From contig NZ_FSRO01000001.1 in the NCBI RefSeq assembly GCF_900143275.1, positions 1,940,116-2,004,115 of the forward strand: 64,000 nt of DNA, read 5' to 3'. This stretch comes from Nitrosomonas cryotolerans ATCC 49181. Its GTDB lineage: Bacteria > Pseudomonadota > Gammaproteobacteria > Burkholderiales > Nitrosomonadaceae. Both the position numbers and the translations under genes were made by a program. Below the pieces are notes generated by a model. It searched no databases, was not told the DNA's origin, and was given only the letters and a program-made list of their open reading frames with translations. This document shows, one piece after another, positions 11,080 through 18,029 of this stretch. Position 1 is the first letter of the stretch. The number at the start of each line of letters is the position of its first letter.

Positions 11080-11532
11080 TGTTAAACTGATGAGAATTCT
11101 CGAATTCTTATCCGAATAAAATAGGTAGCACTAAATGGATAGGGCTATTAAGAAAGCATAAAAAAGTGGGTCGTGGGTCTTTATCAAATAGCGCGTAAAA
11201 CTTCGTCCTTCAGGGCGGAGATATAAGCGCACAGGCGAAGCCTGTTTAATGCGGTCTTTGCTGTTGTTCAATATATTGCTTAATAATCGAGAGTGGTGCT
11301 CCACCACAACTACCCGCAAAATAGCTTGGACTCCAAAGCATATTACCCCAAAGCTTATTTTTAATTTCGGGATAATTCTTTTTGCGAATAAGTCGGCTTG
11401 AAACGCCTTTCAAACTATTTACCAAGTTAGAAATAGCAATTTTTGGTGGATAGTTAACTAAAAGGTGAAGTGGTACCGCAAAACTGGACAAATTGTTAAG
11501 CTCTGATATGAGATAAATAGAGAGACATAATC

Positions 11533-11814
11533 ATGAGCAAGAAACGTATGCAATATTCAACAGAATTCAAAGCCAAAATAGCCTTGGCAGCAATACGTGG
11601 AGAAGAAACGGTACCACAACTAGCCGCTCGTTATCATATCCATCCTACGCAGATTAATAGCTGGAAACGTCATTTGATTAAAAAAGCCAGTGATTTGTTT
11701 GGCAAGAATAGTGACGCCAATAATAAGAATGGTCATAGTGCCGACGATTTACATCGCGTGATTGGGCAATTGACGGTGGAACGCGATTTTTTAGCCAGAA
11801 AGCTCGATCATTAA
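11533..11814 (+). CDS. IS3-family transposase OrfA
   Basis: 93-residue DNA-binding half of the IS3 transposase. Residues 1-55 form a helix-turn-helix of the HTH_8/HTH_Tnp_1 type (YSTEFKAKIALAAIRGEETV, AARYHIHPTQINSWKRHL). The C-terminal part is the leucine-zipper-like DDLHRVIGQLTVERDFLARKL. Near its end the mRNA has a slippery heptamer that lets ribosomes shift into orfB, giving a predicted OrfAB fusion of 376 residues. OrfA alone usually acts as a regulator. Confidence 0.93.
   Translation: MSKKRMQYSTEFKAKIALAAIRGEETVPQLAARYHIHPTQINSWKRHLIKKASDLFGKNSDANNKNGHSADDLHRVIGQLTVERDFLARKLDH
11787..11793 (+). promoter_or_regulatory. Programmed -1 frameshift heptamer (T TTT TTA)
   Basis: The sequence TTTTTTA is phased as T TTT TTA in the orfA frame (codons GAT TTT TTA), the canonical X XXY YYZ form. 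A shift of minus one here enters the orfB frame, which is already open and reads SQKARSLSVAERKT before the annotated orfB ATG. That upstream stretch is conserved in IS3 OrfAB fusions. Confidence 0.8.
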
Positions 11815-11834
11815 GTGTTGCTGAGCGCAAAACA

Positions 11835-12662
11835 ATGATCGAGCACCACGAGAAACTAAGTCAATCGCGTCAATGCCATTTACTGGGTGTTGCACGCTCG
11901 TCGTATTATTATCAGCCACAACCCACAGATGGGAGTGAGTTAATCTTGTTGCGTCAAATGGATGAGCAGTATTTGAAAACACCACAGTATGGTTCACGTA
12001 GTTATGCCACGTGGTTCAGGCGCCAGAGGATGATGATAGGCCGCAAGAAAGCCACTTCAATGATGAAGATGCTGGGCATTATTAGCACAGCACCAAAGCC
12101 CAAAACTAGTATTCCGGCCAAGCAGCACAAGAAATATCCTTATCTGCTCAAAGATAAGGCCATTAGTCGTCCCAACCAAGTTTGGGCGACTGATATCACT
12201 TACGTACCGATGGAAAAAGGTTTTGGCTATCTTGTTGCTATTATGGACTGGCATTCGCGTAAAATACTGAGCTGGCGCTTATCCAACACACTGGACGCTG
12301 ATTTCTGTGTCCAGGCTTTGGAAGCTGCCATCCAGGATCATGGCTGTCCGAAAATCATGAATAGTGATCAGGGTGTGCAGTTTACCAGCGAGGCATTTAC
12401 ATCAATACTAAAAACCAATGGTATACAGATCAGCATGGATGGCAAGGGCTGCTACTATGACAATATTTTTGTTGAACGACTATGGCGTACAGTCAAATAC
12501 GAACATTTATATACCCAGGAATTCAATAACCTAAAGGAGGTAAGAAAAAGTTTAAATGTTTGGTTCAACTGGTACAATCAAGAACGTTTTCATCAAAGTC
12601 TTGATAATCTAACACCAGATGAAGTTTACTATCAGAAGTATGCAATTCCTCAAGCTGCCTGA
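11835..12662 (+). CDS. IS3-family transposase OrfB (DDE integrase)
   Basis: 275-residue catalytic half of the transposase with the retroviral-integrase fold. The DDE triad is intact: Asp in VWATDITYV, Asp in IMNSDQGVQF, Glu in NIFVERLWRT, with the usual Lys in TVKYEH. The C-terminus is the standard FNWYNQERFHQSLDNLTP. The active form is likely the OrfAB fusion made by frameshifting at 11787-11793 rather than this ORF alone. No disabling mutation seen. Confidence 0.94.
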   Translation: MIEHHEKLSQSRQCHLLGVARSSYYYQPQPTDGSELILLRQMDEQYLKTPQYGSRSYATWFRRQRMMIGRKKATSMMKMLGIISTAPKPKTSIPAKQHKKYPYLLKDKAISRPNQVWATDITYVPMEKGFGYLVAIMDWHSRKILSWRLSNTLDADFCVQALEAAIQDHGCPKIMNSDQGVQFTSEAFTSILKTNGIQISMDGKGCYYDNIFVERLWRTVKYEHLYTQEFNNLKEVRKSLNVWFNWYNQERFHQSLDNLTPDEVYYQKYAIPQAA

Positions 12663-12960
12663 GCTTGATTAACCAGCCATGTTAGAGCTTAATTTATCTT
12701 CAGGTTGTCTAGTTAAAGGAGGCCACTTCAAGGTGAATATGATCATGCTCACCGTTAAATTCCACCAATTCTGCTTCAAAATCCAAACACACGTTTTTAA
12801 ATATTTCTTCCAAATCAATTAATACCCTTCCGGAGAAAACATCTCTACGGTATTTTGTTACAAAGACCAAATGAACATGAAGATTAAAAACGCAATTTCT
12901 TCCTATTCTTACATCGTTATTAACTTGCATAGACCAATTCCTTTTTGTATAATTATAACC

Positions 12961-14193
12961 ATGAAGCAGATTATACGCAAAGCCTTTAAATCTCGACTCA
13001 ATCCAAATTCTGACCAAGTACAGAAGATGGTTGAGTTTGCAGGTGCTAATCGGTTTGTTTGGAATAAAGCCTTAGCAATGAATTTGTTCAGATTAGAGCA
13101 GAAACAGCCATTGCTTTGGTACAACGAGTTGTCATTTTGGCTAAAGCTATGGAAATCCTCAGAAGATTATGGATTTCTAAAAACCGTTCATTCTCAACCG
13201 TTGCAACAAGCCTTAAAAAACTTAGAAAAAGCGTTCAAAGACGGTTTTGATAAGAAACAGCCTTTAAAACGGATTCCAAAATTCAAGAAAAAAGGTTTGA
13301 GTGACAGCTTTCGTTATCCACAAGGATTTAAGCTGGAGCAAGAGTCTAGCAAAGTGTTCTTGCCTAAAATCGGTTGGGTGAAATATCGTAATTCACGCCA
13401 AGTCATTGGTGACGTTAAAAATATGACGATTTCCCGTAAAGGCGGTTATTGGTACGTGTCGATTCAGACTGAGTACGAGACCGAGCTAAAGCGTCATAGC
13501 TCAACCAGTATGATTGGTGTTGATATGGGCGTTACCCGCTTTGCAACCTTGTCAGACGGCTCATACGTAGAACCTTTAAACAGTTTCAGAAAGTTATCAA
13601 AGAAACTGGCTTTTGAACAGCGTAAGCTGTCTAAAAAAGTCCGTTTCTCTGCTAACTGGAAAAAGCAGAAACAAATCATTACCCGACTGCATGAGCGTAT
13701 TGCCAATGCTCGTTTAGACTTCTTACACAAAACCTCAACCGAAATCAGCAAAAATCACGCAATGGTCGTAGTTGAGAATTTAAAGATAGGAAACATGTCT
13801 AAGAGTGCCAAGGGCAGTGTTGAAAAGCATGGTAAAAACGTCAAAGCGAAATCGGGTCTAAACAAATCCATTCTTGACCAAGGATGGGGAATGTTCGTTT
13901 CGTTTTTGGAGTATAAACAGGCTTGTTCAGGCGGGGATGTATTGAAGGTAAACCCTCAATACACCTCTCAAACCTGCCCTAGATGTCAACATGTTAGTCG
14001 TGACAATCGCAAAAGCCAAAGTGCTTTTGAATGTACAGAATGTGGATTTAAAGCCAATGCCGACTTGGTAGGTGCCTTGAATGTACTTGAGCGAGGACAT
14101 CGCTTGTTAGCCTGTGGAGTTGAAACGTTAGTTTCGTCTAAGAAGCAGGAACCAGTAGGCAGTAGCAATACAAACCTACTCTTAACGGCTTAA
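12961..14193 (+). CDS. tnpB: TnpB RNA-guided nuclease, IS605-type (copy 1)
   Basis: 410-residue TnpB, the transposon-encoded ancestor of Cas12. TnpB proteins use an omega-RNA from the element's right end to cut DNA next to a transposon-specific motif. The RuvC residues are intact: Asp188 (IGVDMG), Glu272 (VVVENLKIG), Asp368 (NADLVGALNV). The zinc ribbon is C339-P-R-C342...C358-T-E-C361. I chose ATG 12961 (MKQIIRKAFKSRLN) because upstream codons run through the 30-bp divergent promoter region with tnpA. It differs from copy 2 at two residues (Gly162/Ser, Arg341/Gly). It is complete although its tnpA partner is broken. Confidence 0.93.
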   Translation: MKQIIRKAFKSRLNPNSDQVQKMVEFAGANRFVWNKALAMNLFRLEQKQPLLWYNELSFWLKLWKSSEDYGFLKTVHSQPLQQALKNLEKAFKDGFDKKQPLKRIPKFKKKGLSDSFRYPQGFKLEQESSKVFLPKIGWVKYRNSRQVIGDVKNMTISRKGGYWYVSIQTEYETELKRHSSTSMIGVDMGVTRFATLSDGSYVEPLNSFRKLSKKLAFEQRKLSKKVRFSANWKKQKQIITRLHERIANARLDFLHKTSTEISKNHAMVVVENLKIGNMSKSAKGSVEKHGKNVKAKSGLNKSILDQGWGMFVSFLEYKQACSGGDVLKVNPQYTSQTCPRCQHVSRDNRKSQSAFECTECGFKANADLVGALNVLERGHRLLACGVETLVSSKKQEPVGSSNTNLLLTA

Positions 14194-14258
14194 TAAGTCG
14201 CTAGGAATCCCCTTCGTTTAGGAAGGGGAGGATGTCAAATTCAAGATGGATGCAATTG
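14100..14258 (+). ncRNA. Predicted omega-RNA region plus guide, copy 1
   Basis: In characterised TnpB systems the guide RNA is made from the 3' end of tnpB and the right end of the element, and its guide is the first ~16-20 nt beyond the element. Here the scaffold would cover the end of tnpB and the right-end hairpin (14210-14229), ending in TCAA at 14235-14238. The guide would be 14239-14258 (ATTCAAGATGGATGCAATTG), antisense to the last codons of the acylase gene. The left limit is a guess. No transcription evidence is available. Confidence 0.5.
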
Positions 14259-16622
14259 TAGTACCTTTTCGGCTGGGCCGGGTAAAAATGGTGTCGGCTT
14301 TCCAGTAATCCAGTTGGTATGTCCTCCGCCGTAATAAGGAGACAGGGGATGCCCGCTTTGTCCACCTGGCATATCAAAATAACCATATTCCTCATTCCCT
14401 GGCTCAACCGCTGAGCGTTGAGACGCGCCAAAGGAAGGTGTTTGCACACGCGGCATATTGTTATCGCCAGGTAGCGGATCAGCAGGCATATTTAACCAAT
14501 TTGAGATAGGTGCAGGTAAAGCAGGACTGAGTGGATGCTGGATATGAGCTGCATTGTATTTGCCCCAGTTTTGTGCAGAGACGCCACCCGGTTGTGCTCG
14601 CATTCTTTTTGCGACCTGTGCAATACAGGCTTGCAGTAAGTCTTCCCAATGGCGGTAACCTGGTGGAAGTAGGTGTGGCGGGTGTTGTTTGATTAAAATC
14701 CATACGGCATGTTCAGCCTGATTTAACTGGGGCAGCTTGAAACCAGGGCTATTTTGGCGTACTGCAGCCGCAAAACCGTCAAGTACTCTTTGGATGACCT
14801 CTTGACGGAATGCGTGCACAATATAATATGCAACCGAGGTGGTTGATGCCAATCCATTCCAATCTTCAAGCGACTGTTTTATATCATGGAATTGATTTGT
14901 GTTTGCAGATTGGTCCAAGGTTTCTTCGAGTAACTGTTTCCAACGAGTTAAGAATAAGGCCCGGTGATCCAGTTGAATTGCCAGCATATCCATTGGAGTA
15001 AAATAATCGCGCGCATATAAATCATCACGGATCTGTTTTGCTCGTGCACCCAGATCATATCCTCCATCACCCAGTAGAGTTAACATGGAGCCAGTTACTG
15101 TGCGTGCATTTGCAGACCATAATCGATGTGATGCGGGATTGTGGATTAATGGATATTGCGTCGCATCCAGCCAACCATTCCAACCTGTATTTGGCATACT
15201 CCAATCAGCGGGAAGTCTGGGATCATAGTTATTTGTCCGGATGGGAATGCGACCGGCAATGGTCCAGATGATACTGCCCTCTCGATCACCCACAATAAAA
15301 TTCTGGGCTGGTATTCCCGCATTTTGTGCAATCATAATGGCTGCATTAGCGGTTTCTGTTTGTTCTAATTCAGCAAGTGTAAGATTAACTGCATCAGGAT
15401 GTAGTGCGGTCCAGGCTAATGCAAGTGGAGTCTTGTCATGATCAGTGGCTAGAATGGGGCCCCATTCTGTTTCATGAATTATCAGGGTTTCATCGGGTGC
15501 ATTACGTATTTGTAAAACCTCATGGTATGTTTTGATTGGCTTCCATTCCGCTTTATTACGATAACGTGAGCTATCCTCTGGGTGTAGTTTGACGCGGACC
15601 CAATCTGCAAAATCGCCATAGCTATTGGTGAAGCTCCAGGCAATATGACGATTGGAACCCGCAATGATGATGGGTACACCCGGTAAGCTGACGCCGCTGA
15701 TATCATGGACTGCTTTAGCATGATGCTGTTTTGGATAGATTAAACGGGTTCGAAACCACAAATTAGGCACGCATAGCTCTAGATGCATATCATTTGCGAC
15801 GAGTGCGGCGCCATCGGTTAATTCTCCAGAAACTGCAAAACTATTACTACCGGGCATATGATCATTGTATGTAAAATGGTTTTGAAGCAAGGCGGGATCT
15901 AATGTGTGAATATTTAATTTATCGGCAGAGGGTGGTTGCGGCCAATCGAGTGCCGTACCAATTAAGGGCGCATCCCATGAGCCGCCCGTTGCAGTAAGAA
16001 ACTGATACGCTGTCTTGGGTAATGTTGCATGCATGGTAGAAAGAGCCAGTTCGCGGTAAATACTGGAATCATTTAATGTAAAGTACATTGCCAGAATAAC
16101 CAGGAGACTATCTTCGCTCTGCCATATAGCTGGATGTGTACGTGTTAAGAGATAAGCGAAGGGTCTAATCGAAAGCTTATTGAGACCACGGTTTACACCA
16201 TCACGATAGGCATTAAGTAATTGCCGTTGCTTCGAGGGGAGTTTTTGTAAGATTGTTGCTGCTCGTGCCCGCATGCGAAATTTACGTGCTTTACGATCTG
16301 CTGCTACAGTGGCTAGCCCAAATAGCTCGGATAATTCTCCGGCGGCGCGCCGTCGCATCAGATCCATCTCAAAAAAACGCTCTTGTGCATGTACATAACC
16401 CAATGCACGTGCTAGATCAAGACGATCTTGTGCCCGCACTGTCACGCTTCCGAGTGTATCTCGCTCAATGGTTACAGGTGCAGTTAGCCTGTCCCAATAC
16501 CCTATACCGTTATACTGAGGCATGCTGCCCTGTAATAGCATCCAGGCCGCACCAGCGATCAATAGGCTTATGAGAAATAGTATAAGTAGACTTTGACGGA
16601 GTAAACGAAGAACTATGGCCAT
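14241..16622 (-). CDS. Penicillin acylase family N-terminal-nucleophile hydrolase
   Basis: 793-residue Ntn hydrolase of the penicillin G acylase/AHL acylase family. These are exported, cut themselves into alpha and beta chains, and hydrolyse amides such as beta-lactam side chains or acyl-homoserine lactones. The substrate here is unknown. Residues 10-30 form a signal anchor (SLLILFLISLLIAGAAWMLL). The alpha chain begins near YWDRLTAPVTIERDTLGSV. The nucleophile is predicted as Ser259 in MPGSNSFAVSG. The C-terminus GGHTNWITGKPTPFLPGP is typical. The stop codon is 2 bp from the IS200/IS605-type element, which left the coding sequence whole. It diverges from flhB. Confidence 0.9.
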   Translation of the reverse strand: MAIVLRLLRQSLLILFLISLLIAGAAWMLLQGSMPQYNGIGYWDRLTAPVTIERDTLGSVTVRAQDRLDLARALGYVHAQERFFEMDLMRRRAAGELSELFGLATVAADRKARKFRMRARAATILQKLPSKQRQLLNAYRDGVNRGLNKLSIRPFAYLLTRTHPAIWQSEDSLLVILAMYFTLNDSSIYRELALSTMHATLPKTAYQFLTATGGSWDAPLIGTALDWPQPPSADKLNIHTLDPALLQNHFTYNDHMPGSNSFAVSGELTDGAALVANDMHLELCVPNLWFRTRLIYPKQHHAKAVHDISGVSLPGVPIIIAGSNRHIAWSFTNSYGDFADWVRVKLHPEDSSRYRNKAEWKPIKTYHEVLQIRNAPDETLIIHETEWGPILATDHDKTPLALAWTALHPDAVNLTLAELEQTETANAAIMIAQNAGIPAQNFIVGDREGSIIWTIAGRIPIRTNNYDPRLPADWSMPNTGWNGWLDATQYPLIHNPASHRLWSANARTVTGSMLTLLGDGGYDLGARAKQIRDDLYARDYFTPMDMLAIQLDHRALFLTRWKQLLEETLDQSANTNQFHDIKQSLEDWNGLASTTSVAYYIVHAFRQEVIQRVLDGFAAAVRQNSPGFKLPQLNQAEHAVWILIKQHPPHLLPPGYRHWEDLLQACIAQVAKRMRAQPGGVSAQNWGKYNAAHIQHPLSPALPAPISNWLNMPADPLPGDNNMPRVQTPSFGASQRSAVEPGNEEYGYFDMPGGQSGHPLSPYYGGGHTNWITGKPTPFLPGPAEKVLQLHPS

Positions 16623-16833
16623 ATTGCTTTGAGTATTGTAAGGATGTGAATGGGCATTTATAAAACAGAAAAGGTTAGCAAGGAATTAGTCCATCAGAGT
16701 CCATCAGGTCTGGATCGATAATTTATTCATTTCTCGGGGTTTTTCCAAATAACGGGACGAATCCTTGTCTATTTCCTATATTGAATCTAGTGAAAGTCAA
16801 TGATAATGCTCCTGTAATAATTTGGAGTTTAGC

Positions 16834-17964
16834 ATGGCTGAAGATAGTGATCTTGAGCGTACAGAATCTGCGACGCCCAAACGCCTGGAAAAGGCGAGGG
16901 AGGATGGGCAGGTCGCGCGTTCTCAAGAATTAACTACATTTACATTGCTATTGGCAGCATCCACCGGTATATGGTTTATGGGTAGCGGTCTGATAGGCAA
17001 ACTCTCCAGCATAATGAGAGAGGGTATACAGATAGAACGCATATTGGCATTTCAAACTGATCTGATGCTCAATCGATTATACGAACTTTCTTCTGAAGGA
17101 TTATTCGCATTAGCTCCTCTATTGTTTTTGCTTCTCACTGTGGCTATTTTCGCACCCATGTTAATGAGTGGCTGGCTTTTTAGCTCTAAGGCCCTTATTC
17201 CAGATTTTAAACGTTTAAATCCAATGAAGGGATTCTCCAGAATTTTTTCTACACACGGCTTGACCGAGTTAGTAAAAGCCATTGTTAAAACACTGGTTAT
17301 TGGCAGTGTGGCAACTTTAGTGTTTTGGCAGAATAAAGAGGGGGTGTTGTCATTAATAGCCACGCCTATCGACTTGGGTATTGCGCGTACGGGAGAATTG
17401 CTTGGATTGAGCTTCGTTTCGATTGCGGGTGCGATGGTATTAATTGTTGCTATCGATGTTCCTTTTCAGATCTGGGAACATAGTCGAAAACTCAAAATGA
17501 CAAAAGAAGAAATTCGTAAGGAAGCAAAGGAGGACGAAGGCGATCCTCTGGTTAAGGGACGTATCCGGAATCTGCAACGCGAAGCGGCCCGTCGTCGTAT
17601 GATGGCTGAGATTCCTAAAGCGGATGTCATTGTGACTAATCCAACGCATTATGCAGTAGCTTTACGTTATCAGAGTGAATCCATGAATGCACCTAAAGTT
17701 GTTGCAAAGGGTGTTCATTTGCTAGCCGCTCGAATGCGTGAAATAGCAGCAGAAAATCGCATCCCAATTCTGGCAGCTCCGCCGCTTGCACGCGCCTTGT
17801 ATCATCATGCTGAATTAGATTCTGAAATACCGGAAATACTCTACACTGCGGTCGCCGAGATTCTTGCGTATATTTTTCAATTGCGACGTTATCAGGAATA
17901 TGGTGGATCCATACCGCAACCGCCATGTGATGTGCCCGTACCTGACGAACTTGATTTACCCTAA
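16834..17964 (+). CDS. flhB: Flagellar type III export switch protein
   Basis: Inner-membrane component of the flagellar export gate that switches substrates from rod/hook to filament type. 376 residues from ATG 16834, chosen because it follows GGAG and gives the usual start MAEDSDLERTESATPKRLEKAREDGQVARS; a TTG at 16822 is also in frame. Four transmembrane segments lie between residues 35 and 215. The autocleavage site NPTH is at residues 269-272 (VTNPTHYAVAL). The tail extends past the core domain by a modest proline-rich stretch. It leads the flhB-flhA-flhF-flhG-fliA-motA-motB cluster. Confidence 0.96.
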   Translation: MAEDSDLERTESATPKRLEKAREDGQVARSQELTTFTLLLAASTGIWFMGSGLIGKLSSIMREGIQIERILAFQTDLMLNRLYELSSEGLFALAPLLFLLLTVAIFAPMLMSGWLFSSKALIPDFKRLNPMKGFSRIFSTHGLTELVKAIVKTLVIGSVATLVFWQNKEGVLSLIATPIDLGIARTGELLGLSFVSIAGAMVLIVAIDVPFQIWEHSRKLKMTKEEIRKEAKEDEGDPLVKGRIRNLQREAARRRMMAEIPKADVIVTNPTHYAVALRYQSESMNAPKVVAKGVHLLAARMREIAAENRIPILAAPPLARALYHHAELDSEIPEILYTAVAEILAYIFQLRRYQEYGGSIPQPPCDVPVPDELDLP

Positions 17965-17993
17965 CTGCTATCAATAGATAAAGGACAGATGAT

Positions 17994-18029
17994 ATGAGTA
18001 AATTATTGAACGGAATTCGTTGTCAATAA
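17994..18029 (+). CDS. Possible 11-codon leader ORF coupled to flhA
   Basis: ATG at 17994 follows AAAGGACAG and opens the short frame MSKLLNGIRCQ. Its TAA overlaps the flhA start as TAATG (18027-18031). flhA itself lacks a convincing Shine-Dalgarno sequence, so ribosomes ending here could restart on flhA. This is inference from layout only; the peptide resembles nothing I know. Confidence 0.3.
   Translation: MSKLLNGIRCQ

Larger units (their letters stand above)
11466..12730 (+). mobile_element. Complete IS3-family insertion sequence
   Basis: 1265-bp element with TGAAGTGG at the left end and CCACTTCA at the right. The imperfect terminal inverted repeats extend about 25 bp, with AACT.GACAA also shared. 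The target AGG is duplicated (11463-11465 and 12731-12733). This was deduced by comparing the split tnpA with its intact copy. It carries orfA and orfB joined by a minus-one slippery site. The clean 3-bp duplication and intact genes suggest a recent insertion. Confidence 0.92.
11246..12930 (-). pseudogene. tnpA: IS200-type HUH/Y1 transposase TnpA, split by IS3 element
   Basis: The 5' part (12930 down to 12731) encodes the start MQVNNDVRIG through the HUH motif HDHIHL. The 3' part (11465 down to 11246) encodes LLVNYPPKIAISNLVNSLKG through the helix with the catalytic tyrosine (IIKQYIEQQ). Joining the halves and dropping one AGG gives 139 codons, in frame and matching the intact copy at 42536-42964. 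The 1265-bp IS3 element sits immediately after the HUH motif. This copy cannot make a working TnpA unless the insert leaves precisely. Confidence 0.92.
11185..14238 (+). mobile_element. IS200/IS605-type element, copy 1 (interrupted by IS3-type element)
   Basis: Element with divergent tnpA and tnpB. Its ends were set by comparison with copy 2 at 41228-43025: identity stops just outside TTTAT at the left (11180-11184) and after TCAA at the right (14235-14238). There are no terminal inverted repeats and no target duplication, as expected for the family. Subterminal hairpins are visible at both ends, for example CCCCTTC...GAAGGGG at about 14210-14229 and ACAGGCGAAGCCTGT near 11230. Without the IS3 insert it is 1786 bp, exactly 12 bp shorter than copy 2. 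The right end lies 2 bp from the acylase stop codon. Confidence 0.88.

Noticed and set aside
12871..12960. Longer N-terminus for TnpB (440 residues)
   Set aside because: The extra 30 codons lie across the tnpA start and divergent promoter and do not look like TnpB; homology begins at MKQIIRKAF.
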